DNA of 64,000 nucleotides from Granulosicoccus sp947495035. GTDB taxonomy: Bacteria > Pseudomonadota > Gammaproteobacteria > Granulosicoccales > Granulosicoccaceae. The notes below the pieces were generated by a model that saw nothing but the letters and a program-made list of their open reading frames with translations, had not been told where the DNA came from and searched no databases. The DNA lies in NCBI RefSeq assembly GCF_050589605.1, contig NZ_JBNGOO010000004.1. One strand, given 5' to 3'. Both the position numbers and the translations under genes were made by a program. This document shows positions 44,334 through 53,069 of the stretch, piece by piece. Positions within the stretch are counted from its first letter, which is position 1, and every line of letters begins with the position of its first letter.

Positions 44334-45331
44334 ACTGCCTGCCCGCCATCAGCTGCGCTCTTGCGGGCAAAGGAGGCCAGACGCGGCTCGGACAACTTGC
44401 GCAGACTCAACGGGGCATCCGGGTCCAGTTGCAGATCGGTGATGTAGCTGGCCGAGCGTTCACGTCGCCTGAACGGACGGATCCTGTTCAGAATGCGGTA
44501 GCTCATGCGTTTGACAGCCGGTACCACGCCCTCTTCGGCCATGCTGCGATTGCGTATTCCCAGATTTCGCAGGATGAAACGATTGGCCAGTTGCACATAC
44601 TGTCGCCGATAGACCACCGGTGTGTAATAGCTGGTGGCCAATGAGACATTCATGTCCACATTGACGATACGGTGCGGGCCGTTGTGCGGCCAGGAGGCGG
44701 CATCGCCTGGCTGCAGGCGACAGTGCATGGCCTGTTGATCGAACGCCGCCTTGTAGGGCAGGTTCTCGCCGATTTCACCGGCGTAGATATCCTCGAGATA
44801 GTCCTGTGGAACCAGTTCCAGATCCATGGCCGGATACAGCCAGACATCCTTCTGCCCGCGCAGATGCCACAACATGTTGGGCTCGGCATCCAGGTGGTAG
44901 TAGACCTGCGCGCCGGGGGAGCTGATCAACAAGGCACTGTGGGTACCCTTCGGGTTCTGCAGATGCGGGCAGTGCTCGCCAAGATGTGCATACATGGCAT
45001 CGATCAGTTCCCGATACTCGGCGCGATTCTCTTCGATATGCACCAGGTTCAACCAGATACGACCCGTCTCCACGGCCCGCCACAGATCGGCGCCCGATGT
45101 ACCTTCGGCAATATCGACCTGTCGCCAGTCGCTGTTGTTCTCCGGGTCGGTCCCCATCGAATAGGCCTGCAGATGCCGACGGGGGTACTCGTCGAGCAGC
45201 GCAATCAGGGTTTCGGTGCGGAACAGCGACAGCTCATGGTAGCCGTGCGGGGTGATCTGCGGTACCAGGCCGAATTGCCGATACTGCTCATCGCTCCAGT
45301 CGATGGGGCTCGAAGTCTGCTGATCTGACAT
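44330..45331 (-). CDS. Cupin/JmjC-like putative 2-oxoglutarate oxygenase
   Basis: The ATG at 45331, with an AAGAG ribosome site, gives 333 residues; a TTG six codons earlier is less likely. Around the middle, YYHLDAEPNMLWHLRGQKDVWLYP contains the HxD pair of cupin-8/JmjC iron sites (within positions 150-175). WPHNGPHRIVN holds the distal His. The N-terminus is a separate alpha/beta region and the C-terminal 80 residues are basic. It probably hydroxylates a protein or small molecule using Fe(II) and 2-oxoglutarate. It overlaps the CelD-like gene by four bases, so the two are translationally coupled. Confidence 0.72.
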   Translation of the reverse strand: MSDQQTSSPIDWSDEQYRQFGLVPQITPHGYHELSLFRTETLIALLDEYPRRHLQAYSMGTDPENNSDWRQVDIAEGTSGADLWRAVETGRIWLNLVHIEENRAEYRELIDAMYAHLGEHCPHLQNPKGTHSALLISSPGAQVYYHLDAEPNMLWHLRGQKDVWLYPAMDLELVPQDYLEDIYAGEIGENLPYKAAFDQQAMHCRLQPGDAASWPHNGPHRIVNVDMNVSLATSYYTPVVYRRQYVQLANRFILRNLGIRNRSMAEEGVVPAVKRMSYRILNRIRPFRRRERSASYITDLQLDPDAPLSLRKLSEPRLASFARKSAADGGQAV

Positions 45332-45358
45332 GCTGATCTCTTGATTCAAAGGTGAGGC

Positions 45359-45376
45359 GATCGGACCATTCCGATC
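45359..45376. terminator. 7-bp hairpin between the GNAT and cupin genes
   Basis: GATCGGA (45359-45365) pairs perfectly with TCCGATC (45370-45376) around a CCAT loop. It lies 67 bases after the GNAT stop and 28 before the cupin start. It may terminate the GNAT transcript or be regulatory. Confidence 0.35.
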
Positions 45377-45443
45377 CCGATGTTACTTGCGAAACAGTAT
45401 GTCTGTCATCAAGCGGATAGTCATGCACCGCACAGATGTCAGT

Positions 45444-45977
45444 TCAGACAGATCCGGGGCGATGCAGTTCACGCTGCATGTAGACGATGTCCAGCCACTT
45501 GCCATGCTTGAACCCCAGTCCCCTGGCGGTACCGATGTATACGAAGCCGCAGCGTTCGTGCAGGCTGATGGAGGCGTGGTTGGCGCTGTCACCGATCACC
45601 GAGATCATCTGACGGTACCCCGCACGGATGCAGATCGAGATCAGTTCCTCGAGCAGCTGACGACCTACTCCCTGACCGATGCATTCAGGCGCAATGTAGA
45701 CGGAGTCCTCCACGGTGAAGCGATAGGCCGATCGCGGCTTGTAGTTGCCGGCATAGGCAAAACCGGCCACCTGACCGCCGCGTTCGGCAATCAGGGTCGG
45801 ATAGGATGCCGCTTCCCGCTGACTGAAGCGTTGCAGCATTTCCCGGTGATCGGGCGGCACCTCCTCGAAACTGCCCGTCCCGTGCAACACGTGTCGGGCG
45901 TAGATGTCCGTCATGGCCTGAACGTCGTCAGGGGTGGCTGCTCGCAGCAGCAGAGGAGGCGCAGTCGTCACCGGCAA
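45444..45977 (-). CDS. GNAT acetyltransferase of the phosphinothricin/YwnH type
   Basis: The 177-residue protein opens PLLLRAATPDDVQAMTDIYARHVLHGTGSFEEVPP, the standard start of Pat/Bar-like N-acetyltransferases (within positions 8-43). The acetyl-CoA loop is in IGQGVGRQLLEEL, and SISLHERCGFVYIGTARGLGFKHGKWLD closes the fold. Family members acetylate phosphinothricin, methionine sulfoximine or related amines. A general detoxification role is likely; resistance to a given herbicide cannot be inferred. It is on the same strand as the cupin pair but separated by 112 bases and a hairpin. Confidence 0.85.
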   Translation of the reverse strand: MPVTTAPPLLLRAATPDDVQAMTDIYARHVLHGTGSFEEVPPDHREMLQRFSQREAASYPTLIAERGGQVAGFAYAGNYKPRSAYRFTVEDSVYIAPECIGQGVGRQLLEELISICIRAGYRQMISVIGDSANHASISLHERCGFVYIGTARGLGFKHGKWLDIVYMQRELHRPGSV

Positions 45978-46028
45978 GGATAGTCCGTCAATCAGATGTC
46001 CGGATTATCCTGCAGCCTCGCCGCAATC

Positions 46029-47828
46029 TCAATCGAGCAATGGCGCCGGCGTCACCTTGAGCACTTCTTCGAAACTGGTCTTGCCCTGCGCGACCTTGCC
46101 GAGCCCACTGATGCGCATGGGACGCATGCCGTCCTTGTAGGCCTGCTTGCGCAGGTCTTCCAGATGCACATCCGGGGTCACCAGATTCTTCACCCCCGGC
46201 GACATCTGCAACAGCTCGTAGATACCGGCACGCCCCAGAAAGCCGGTGTTGCGACATTCCAGACACCCATTCGGCACGTGCATATGCGCAGGTGTCTGCG
46301 CTTTCCAGGGCGCCATCAGCGATTGCCACTGCTGCTCGTCCATGGGCTGCTGGCTGACACAATGCGGACAGAAGGTACGGATCAGGCGCTGCGCAACCAC
46401 CCCGATCAGGGTCGAGCGGATCAGATAGTAGGGAATGCCGAGTTCCAGCAGTCGCGTCACCGCCGATGCCGCATCATTGGTATGCAGTGTCGAGAGCACC
46501 AGATGACCGGTCAAGGCGGCCTGCACCGCCATCTGCGCCGTTTCCAGATCGCGGATTTCACCCACCATGATGATGTCCGGATCCTGTCTGAGCAGGGTTC
46601 GCACACCGGCGGCAAAGTCCAGCTCGATATTGTGCTGCACCTGCATCTGATTGAAGGCCGGCACGACCAGTTCGATGGGGTCTTCGATGGTGCAGACGTT
46701 GACATCGGGTGTGGCCAGCAGTTGCAGCGAGCTGTACAGAGTGGTCGTCTTGCCCGAACCGGTCGGCCCGGTCACCAGCAGAATGCCGTTGGGTTGGCGA
46801 ATCATGCCATTCCAGATATCCGCCTCGCGCGAATCGAATCCCAGCTGGCTCTGATCCTTGACCAGCACTTCCGGGTCGAAGATTCGCATGACCATCTTTT
46901 CCCCGAACGCGGTCGGCATGGTGGATATCCTCAGCTCCACCTCCTTGCCTTCGCCATTGCGGGTCTTCAGACGACCATCCTGGGGTCGCCGCTTCTCCGC
47001 CACATCGAGTCTGCCCAGAATTTTCAGGCGACTGGTCACCGCCGCCATGACCGCTCCGGGCATGTCGTACACCTGCTGCATCACGCCATCGATACGAAAA
47101 CGCACCGCACCGGTCTCCCGCCGCGGCTCCAGATGGATGTCACTGGCGCGCTGTTCGTAGGCGTATTGCAGCAACCAGTCGACGATGCTCACCACATGAC
47201 TGTCATTGGCTTCCAGCTTGCCGCCGCGCCCCAGTTCCATGAGCTGTTCCAGGTTCTGCACGGCACTGGACTGATAGCCCTGGTCCTTCTTGGCGCCGAG
47301 CACCGAACGGGACACCGAATACAGCTCCTGCAGGTAGCGCCGGATATCCGCCGGGTTGCAGATGACCAGCCGGATTTCCTTCTGCAGGACGCGTTGCAGC
47401 TCGTGCTGCCACTCGTTGTAGAACGGTTCTGCCGTGCCGAACACCACATGATCGGGCGCAACCTCGACGCAGATCACATTGAAGCGACTGGCATAGGCAT
47501 GGGACATGACGGCGGTCACGGCGGGTACATCGATCTGCAGGGGGTCGATTCGCTTCCACGGCAGATTCGTCTTGCGTGCCAGCCAGCGCGTCAGGAATTC
47601 CAGGTCGATCTTCTGCGCCGGATCATGGGCATTGCTCCAGCCACCGGCAGCAATGCGTTCCAGGGGGCCGACTTGCGGCTTGCCTGCGGCGGGCCGGGCG
47701 ATGGAGCGCAGTAGCGAGCTGTTGGACTCCTCGATCAGGCCATCGATCAGCAGGCCGTCGAGCACCGCTTCCAGCTCCAGCTTGCCGGTGACGGGGTCAG
47801 CAAATCGTTTTGCATCTTCAGTTAGCAC
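46029..47828 (-). CDS. Stand-alone GspE/PilB-type secretion/pilus ATPase
   Basis: The 599-residue protein has an N-terminal MshEN/GspE_N-like domain (about 55-175). The hexameric ATPase core follows, with Walker A GPTGSGKT (354-361), IEDPIEL Asp box (381-387), Walker B LLRQDPDIIMVGEIRD (412-427) and His box LHTND. A C4 zinc loop with CPHC (487-490) and CLEC (522-525) is intact. Such ATPases power pilus assembly or type II secretion. No pilin, secretin or platform gene is nearby. It is divergent from wrbA. Which machine it drives cannot be read from context. Confidence 0.88.
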   Translation of the reverse strand: MLTEDAKRFADPVTGKLELEAVLDGLLIDGLIEESNSSLLRSIARPAAGKPQVGPLERIAAGGWSNAHDPAQKIDLEFLTRWLARKTNLPWKRIDPLQIDVPAVTAVMSHAYASRFNVICVEVAPDHVVFGTAEPFYNEWQHELQRVLQKEIRLVICNPADIRRYLQELYSVSRSVLGAKKDQGYQSSAVQNLEQLMELGRGGKLEANDSHVVSIVDWLLQYAYEQRASDIHLEPRRETGAVRFRIDGVMQQVYDMPGAVMAAVTSRLKILGRLDVAEKRRPQDGRLKTRNGEGKEVELRISTMPTAFGEKMVMRIFDPEVLVKDQSQLGFDSREADIWNGMIRQPNGILLVTGPTGSGKTTTLYSSLQLLATPDVNVCTIEDPIELVVPAFNQMQVQHNIELDFAAGVRTLLRQDPDIIMVGEIRDLETAQMAVQAALTGHLVLSTLHTNDAASAVTRLLELGIPYYLIRSTLIGVVAQRLIRTFCPHCVSQQPMDEQQWQSLMAPWKAQTPAHMHVPNGCLECRNTGFLGRAGIYELLQMSPGVKNLVTPDVHLEDLRKQAYKDGMRPMRISGLGKVAQGKTSFEEVLKVTPAPLLD

Positions 47829-47983
47829 AGGGCGGTTCTGCGGGTGAGAGTTACTGCTCTTTATCGACTGAAGGGCTCGGACCGTGAAGGATCGAGGTGC
47901 AAGGTATCGTCCAGGTCACGAAGTCCGGCGCGGATGTGACACACTCGTTGAACCAGAGGCAGCAAGAATGAGTACCAGTACGC

Positions 47984-48613
47984 ATGACGCGCGACAACAA
48001 GATCCGCATTCTGATCGTGTATGACAGCAATGGCGGCAACACTTACCGGATGGCACAGCAGATTGGCCGTGGTGTGGAATCGCAAGCGGGCTGTACTGCG
48101 GTACTTCGCGCCGCGCCCAAGGTGGGCGATCGCAGTGCGGAGCGCCTGCCGCCCGTGCCCGACAGCGGTGCTCCACATGTCGAGCTCGCCGACCTGCCCG
48201 GCTGCGATGGTCTGATCATCGGCAGTCCCACACATTTCGGCAACATGTCTGCCTCGCTCAAGCACTTTCTGGATCAGACCACCGAACACTGGTTTGCCGG
48301 CACTCTGAGCGGCAAGCCTGCCGCCGCCTTCACCTCCACCGGCAGCATGCACGGTGGTCAGGAGGCCACTCTGCTGAGCATGATGGTGCCCCTGCTGCAC
48401 CATGGCATGCTGATCTGCGGTCTGCCCTATTCCAACCCCGAACTGATGCAGACCACGCGCGGCGGTACACCCTATGGTGCCAGTCATGTATCGGGAGAAG
48501 ACGGCAAGGCCGCGCTGAACGAGGCGGAAACCCGACTGTGCCGGGCACTGGGCTCCCGGGTCGCCACCCTGGCCGGGCAACTGGCTGTCGAACGGCGCAG
48601 GGAGGCCTCATGA
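47984..48613 (+). CDS. wrbA: WrbA-like NAD(P)H:quinone oxidoreductase (flavodoxin fold)
   Basis: The 209-residue protein has the FMN phosphate loop YDSNGGNTYRMA (13-24), the PTHFGNMSASLKHFLDQT segment and the GSMHGGQEAT loop that marks WrbA-type FMN quinone reductases. These carry out two-electron quinone reduction and limit oxidative stress. The variant N-terminus MTRDNKIRILIVY and the insert at 40-58 distinguish it from Escherichia coli WrbA. The DUF2069 gene overlaps its stop by four bases, the usual wrbA-DUF2069 pair upstream of hda-convergent genes in gammaproteobacteria. Confidence 0.92.
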   Translation: MTRDNKIRILIVYDSNGGNTYRMAQQIGRGVESQAGCTAVLRAAPKVGDRSAERLPPVPDSGAPHVELADLPGCDGLIIGSPTHFGNMSASLKHFLDQTTEHWFAGTLSGKPAAAFTSTGSMHGGQEATLLSMMVPLLHHGMLICGLPYSNPELMQTTRGGTPYGASHVSGEDGKAALNEAETRLCRALGSRVATLAGQLAVERRREAS

Positions 48614-49026
48614 GCCACCCGAAGAAAGCTCGCAAGCCACGTTACGAATCACCACGACACGCAGCTGTCGGCAGGGTGCTGACCCTGACCGGCTACTTCG
48701 GCCTGCTCCTGCTGATCATCAACTGGTTCACCTGGCTGGCTCCGACCGAGCAGGTGCCGCGTTCGCTGGTACTCGTGGCCCTGGCCGTTCCATTGCTGTT
48801 CCCCCTGCGCGGCATCCTCCACGCGCGGCGCTACACCCATCAGTGGGTAGGTTTTCTGAGCCTGCTCTACTTTGTCATCGGTGTCGATGTCTGGTACAAC
48901 CAGCAGGCTCTGGAGCGGTGGCTGGGCATGAGCATGGTGGTGTTCAGCCTGCTGCTGCTGCTCGGCAGCAGCCTGTATGCCCGTTACACGCCAACGCCGC
49001 CGGAACAGCGCAAGCCCGTCGACTAG
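48610..49026 (+). CDS. DUF2069 inner-membrane protein
   Basis: From the ATG at 48610, overlapping the wrbA stop by four bases, the product has 138 residues. A basic N-terminus precedes four hydrophobic helices (about 22-42, 52-68, 76-93 and 100-118). The arrangement and the loop LFPLRGILHARRYTHQWVGF match DUF2069 (YohJ-like small membrane proteins found next to wrbA). Its function is unknown. Translational coupling suggests it works with the quinone reductase. It ends about 80 bases from the convergent hda. Confidence 0.85.
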   Translation: MSHPKKARKPRYESPRHAAVGRVLTLTGYFGLLLLIINWFTWLAPTEQVPRSLVLVALAVPLLFPLRGILHARRYTHQWVGFLSLLYFVIGVDVWYNQQALERWLGMSMVVFSLLLLLGSSLYARYTPTPPEQRKPVD

Positions 49027-49105
49027 CGGCCGCGTCGCTCGACAGGCATGGCGAGCGCCTCACTGCCGGGTATTGTGCCCACCGGGCCGCTCGGCAAGGG
49101 ACGCG

Positions 49106-49831
49106 CTAGCGCAATCGCCCCTGCAAGGCCGCGCGTTCGGCTTCACCGAAGATGCTCTTCACGAAGGGCACGGTGATGCGCCGCTGTTCGCTCAGCGACA
49201 CCTCATCAAGCGTCTTGACGATGCTCTTCAGCGCAGCCATGCGTCGCGGAAACCGGCGCATGACATAACCGAGCACTTCGTCACTGGCTTCCAGCGATCG
49301 CGCCTGGATCTCCTTGCGAAACGCTTCACGCAAACCGTCTTCGTCCATGAACTGGGTGTGGCAGACCAGTCCCCAACCGAGCCGGGTCTGCAGATCCGCC
49401 AATTTCAGGCCCAATTGGTCCGGTGCCCGATCAGCTGCCAGAATCAGGCGTGTCTCCGCCTCGCGGCAGCGGTTGATGCAATGAAAGAGGTCCACTTCGG
49501 AGGCATGATCGAGACGCTGCAGATCGTCGAAGCACAGCAGTTCGACCTGCTCCATGCCATCCAGGGCACCGGGTTCGTTGACCATCTCTCCGGGAATGTA
49601 GGCCACACGATAGCCACGTTGTGCCAGCGCCTGACAGGCAGCACTGAGCAGGTGCGTCTTGCCGGTACCCGACTCGCCCCACAGGAAAATCTGCTGCTCT
49701 TTCAGTTGACCATTGACGAAGGCGCGCAGGCTGTCCCGGACCAGTGCCGTGGAGCTGTCCACATGAAAGCTGTCGAAGGAGACAGCCGGTGCCGTATCCA
49801 GTGCCAGCGTCAATTGAGGATGAGAATGCAT
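49106..49831 (-). CDS. hda: DnaA regulatory inactivator Hda
   Basis: Hda, bound to the beta clamp, stimulates hydrolysis of DnaA-bound ATP and prevents re-initiation. The 241-residue protein is one AAA+ domain like that of DnaA: Walker A GESGTGKT (52-59), Walker B LLCFDDLQRL, and sensor regions ILAADRAPDQLGL and LQTRLGWGL. The N-terminal QLTLAL motif is the clamp-binding sequence (residues 6-11). A DUF2066 gene precedes it on the same strand, then divergent purM and purN, the typical gammaproteobacterial order. Confidence 0.96.
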   Translation of the reverse strand: MHSHPQLTLALDTAPAVSFDSFHVDSSTALVRDSLRAFVNGQLKEQQIFLWGESGTGKTHLLSAACQALAQRGYRVAYIPGEMVNEPGALDGMEQVELLCFDDLQRLDHASEVDLFHCINRCREAETRLILAADRAPDQLGLKLADLQTRLGWGLVCHTQFMDEDGLREAFRKEIQARSLEASDEVLGYVMRRFPRRMAALKSIVKTLDEVSLSEQRRITVPFVKSIFGEAERAALQGRLR

Positions 49832-49860
49832 GGTTGGTTCTGCTACGTCCGCGACAGGTA

Positions 49861-51138
49861 CTAGCGCCCGAATTCCAGGGCCAGGTCGGCATTCTGACTC
49901 AGCGAGTCAGGGCGATCGCTCACTGGAGGCGCTGTACGTCGCAGCCAGTTCTGTGTCACCAGAGCGGACTCGACATCGGTCAGCGCACTGCGTGGCAGCA
50001 CGGCGAAGACCATCGACGTATCACTGATCTCTTTCGGATACACGGTGCTGACCGAAGGGAGTTCTTCCAGGAATCTCATCATGGTGGCGTAGTCGCTGGT
50101 GGAATTCAAGGACCCGACCCAAACCAGTGCCTCGGTATCGGAAACGGCTTGCCCGCCATAGCGGTAGCTCTCATCGATTCGCCCGGTGTCGGACAACAGG
50201 GACAGACCCCGCTTGAGCGCCTCATCCAGACTGGCCGTGTCGAAGTTCTGTTCCTGCTGATTTTCACCAAGCATCCTGACCCAGGTACTGCGCCATCCCT
50301 GCGCACCGTTGCGCGCCAGGGTACCGAACAGCACCGTGTCCTGCGCATAGCGCTCGGAGGCGGCTGCGATTCGTGTGACATCCTTGACCAGCAGGTCCTC
50401 CAGACCCAATGCCAGCTGATCCTCTTCGTCGCCCGCCGGAAAGACCAGGGAGACCCCGGCTGCGCCGGCAATCTCGCGTGCCCTTGCCTGCACATTGGCG
50501 GCTGCCGGATCGCTGATCATGATGTCCCTGCCATCATCCTGCACCAGCAGCCAGACCAGGGCACTATCGGTACGCAGCGGTGCGGCAACCGGCTCCTCGT
50601 CACGACCGGCCGCCGGCTGTCCTTCGATCAGCTGCAATACCGACTGACGGTCGAAGGTGACCAGCATCAGTTGCGTCGCCTGGCCCGATTCCCGTACAGC
50701 CTCGGTGATCGGGGTGTCCGAGCTGATGACCGTACCCGGTGGCGGCGTTCGGTACGAGAAACCTGACACATATTGCTCTGCCTGCTTGAGCCCTTCGCGC
50801 ACATCGTCCCGATTCAGCAGCGTCTTGTCACCACTGTTGTTCAGCAGCACTCGACGAAAGGCGGAGACGTAGGCGTCCTGCTGCTCGGCAACCCCTCGAT
50901 CAGCCACAGCCACCTCTACCGAAAAAGCGTCTGCCTGCGCGCTGGCGATGCCGCTCTGTGTCAGCAGGCAAACAGCGAGCAGCATCAGCAGCATCGCCGT
51001 GCCCGGCAGGCCGAGGCGCGAGCGCAAGGAACAGAGACCGGTGCCGGATCCGGCGATACGCATCGCCACGACAGGCGGCGTCCCCTTGATCATGTGTGTC
51101 AACCTGCCTGGATTCATGCTGCTGCCTGGGATCGCCAT
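49861..51138 (-). CDS. DUF2066 exported protein
   Basis: The 425-residue protein has a signal peptide ending near residue 66 (MLLMLLAVCLLTQSGIASAQA, as positions 48-68). The first ATG may be upstream of the real start; ATGs at 51093 and 51063 are alternatives. DUF2066 features follow: AYVSAFRRVLLNNSGDK near 88-104, YVSGFSYR and ALVWLLVQDDGRD. Such genes nearly always lie between hda and purM, as here. The function is unknown; the protein is probably periplasmic. The 30-base gap to hda suggests one transcript. Confidence 0.85.
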   Translation of the reverse strand: MAIPGSSMNPGRLTHMIKGTPPVVAMRIAGSGTGLCSLRSRLGLPGTAMLLMLLAVCLLTQSGIASAQADAFSVEVAVADRGVAEQQDAYVSAFRRVLLNNSGDKTLLNRDDVREGLKQAEQYVSGFSYRTPPPGTVISSDTPITEAVRESGQATQLMLVTFDRQSVLQLIEGQPAAGRDEEPVAAPLRTDSALVWLLVQDDGRDIMISDPAAANVQARAREIAGAAGVSLVFPAGDEEDQLALGLEDLLVKDVTRIAAASERYAQDTVLFGTLARNGAQGWRSTWVRMLGENQQEQNFDTASLDEALKRGLSLLSDTGRIDESYRYGGQAVSDTEALVWVGSLNSTSDYATMMRFLEELPSVSTVYPKEISDTSMVFAVLPRSALTDVESALVTQNWLRRTAPPVSDRPDSLSQNADLALEFGR

Positions 51139-51271
51139 GTCTGCCTGACTGCCATCTGTGTATACATCGTGAAAAGGTAGTGCGCGTATACCACGAACAC
51201 CGCCAGGGCATTAAGCGTATCATTGAACCTACCCCGCATTGCCCTAGATGGCCGTTTCGCTGTACCCGAAC

Positions 51272-52321
51272 ATGACTCAAAAAACTCAAGCCAAATCCGG
51301 AATGACCTACGCTGACGCTGGCGTGGACATCGCAGCAGGTAACGACCTGGTTCAGCAGATCAAGCCGCTGGTCGCACGCACGCAGCGCGCCGGCGTCCTC
51401 GGAGGTATCGGCGGATTCGGTGGTCTGTTCGAGCTGCCGGTCGACCGCTACCGACAACCCGTCATGGTTTCCGGTGCTGACGGTGTCGGTACCAAGCTGC
51501 GTCTGGCCATCGAACTGGGCATTCATGACACCATCGGTATCGACCTGGTCGCCATGTGCGTCAATGACATCATCGTCTGTGGTGCCGAACCGCTGTGGTT
51601 TCTCGATTACTACGCCACCGGCAAGCTCGATGTCTCTCAGGCCAGGGATGTCATCAGCGGCATTGCCGAGGGTTGTGTGCAATCGGGGGCTGCCCTGCTG
51701 GGGGGTGAAACCGCCGAAATGCCCGGCATCTATGCCGGCGGTGACTACGACCTGGCAGGTTTTGCCGTGGGTGTGGTCGAGAAGAGCGAGATCATCGACG
51801 GTTCCGCCGTTGCCGCGGGCGATCTGATCGTCGGCGTGGCTTCGTCGGGCCCGCACTCCAATGGTTACTCGCTGATACGCAAGCTCATCGAAGGTCATGA
51901 CCTCGGCAGTCCCATGGGAGAATCCACCCTGGGCAAGACACTGCTGGCTCCCACCCGCATCTACGCCAGGTCTCTGGCACAGGTGCTTTCCAGGCACGAA
52001 GTCCATGCGGTCGCACACATCACTGGCGGTGGCCTGACGGAAAACATCCCGCGAGTTCTGCCGGAGAACACGACCGCTCTGATCGATCGTCGCAGCTGGA
52101 GCCTGCCTCCGGTTTTCGGCTGGCTGCAAACCGCCGGCAGCATCAGCGACGCAGAGATGCTGAAGACCTTCAATTGCGGCATCGGCATGGCCGTTGTGGT
52201 GGCAGCCGATGACGCCGATGCGGTGGTGAACAGCCTGCGCGATGCCGGTGAGCAGGCCTGGGTCATCGGCCGAATCGAGGATGAAGCCGGCGAACCCTGC
52301 GTCAGCTACGTTCAAGACTGA
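51272..52321 (+). CDS. purM: Phosphoribosylformylglycinamidine cyclo-ligase
   Basis: PurM closes the imidazole ring to AIR in purine synthesis. I take the ATG at 51272 (349 residues), closest to the Escherichia coli start (345); ATGs at 51248 and 51302 are possible. Conserved blocks are SGMTYADAGVDIAAGN, VSGADGVGTKLRLAIE, GIDLVAMCVND, LDYYATGKLD, LLGGETAEMPG, SGPHSNGYSL, LLAPTRIY and HITGGGLTENIPRVLP. purN follows 46 bases later, so the two form the usual pair. It is divergent from the DUF2066-hda unit. Confidence 0.97.
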   Translation: MTQKTQAKSGMTYADAGVDIAAGNDLVQQIKPLVARTQRAGVLGGIGGFGGLFELPVDRYRQPVMVSGADGVGTKLRLAIELGIHDTIGIDLVAMCVNDIIVCGAEPLWFLDYYATGKLDVSQARDVISGIAEGCVQSGAALLGGETAEMPGIYAGGDYDLAGFAVGVVEKSEIIDGSAVAAGDLIVGVASSGPHSNGYSLIRKLIEGHDLGSPMGESTLGKTLLAPTRIYARSLAQVLSRHEVHAVAHITGGGLTENIPRVLPENTTALIDRRSWSLPPVFGWLQTAGSISDAEMLKTFNCGIGMAVVVAADDADAVVNSLRDAGEQAWVIGRIEDEAGEPCVSYVQD

Positions 52322-52367
52322 TAGCGGCGCTCAGCGCGTTCCGTTTGCACAACTGTCCGACATCGCA

Positions 52368-52961
52368 ATGACGAATTCCGACTCGCGCCCGACTCTGGCC
52401 ATTCTGATTTCCGGTCGTGGATCCAATATGGTGGCCATTGCCCGGACCTGCCTGAGCGGCGCACTGAATGCCAGGGTGACCCTGGTCATCAGCAACCGGC
52501 CCGATGCGCCGGGTATCGAGGCTGCCCGCGAGATGGGCATCGACACCGCCGTCATCGATCACAAGGCGTTTGCCAGTCGTCAGGCGTTTGACGATGCCTT
52601 GCATGAGCGGCTGATGAGCGTGAAACCGGACTGGATCGTGCTGGCGGGGTTCATGCGCATCCTGACGGAAGACTTCGTCAATCGCTGGCAGGGGCGCATG
52701 CTCAACATCCACCCATCACTGCTGCCGAAGTACCCGGGTCTGGATACCCACGCACGCGCCATCGCCGCCGGTGATCGGCATGCCGGGGCCAGTGTGCATA
52801 TCGTATCTCCCGAACTCGATGCAGGTCCGGTAGTGGCGCAAGTCCGGGTTCCGATCGAATCCGACGACACGGCGGACACTCTGGCACAAAGAGTGTTGCA
52901 GGAAGAGCACGGGCTGTACATCAAAGCCTTGCAACTTTGCGTTGGCAAGATGGACCAATGA
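52368..52961 (+). CDS. purN: Phosphoribosylglycinamide formyltransferase
   Basis: PurN transfers a formyl group from 10-formyltetrahydrofolate to GAR. By family comparison the start is the ATG at 52368 (MTNSDSRPTLAILISGRGSN), giving 197 residues; the frame is open upstream inside purM. GRGSN (16-20) binds GAR. The catalytic triad is Asn113 and His115 in NIHPSLLPKYPGL plus Asp151. It is the second gene of purM-purN and is followed by a DUF3108 gene, the usual gammaproteobacterial neighbour. Confidence 0.96.
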   Translation: MTNSDSRPTLAILISGRGSNMVAIARTCLSGALNARVTLVISNRPDAPGIEAAREMGIDTAVIDHKAFASRQAFDDALHERLMSVKPDWIVLAGFMRILTEDFVNRWQGRMLNIHPSLLPKYPGLDTHARAIAAGDRHAGASVHIVSPELDAGPVVAQVRVPIESDDTADTLAQRVLQEEHGLYIKALQLCVGKMDQ

Positions 52962-53069
52962 ATTTCAAGTAGGGTGTCACCAGCCTCGAACTCGAACGAC
53001 TTACCTTGAATCGTCTGCAAGTCATGTCGATTGATCTATTCTGCTAACAACGCCCACAGGACTACTGTC

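Noticed and set aside
45996..47714. 572-codon open frame antisense to the GspE/PilB-like gene
   Set aside because: His/Gln-rich shadow of the ATPase frame, with no ribosome site.
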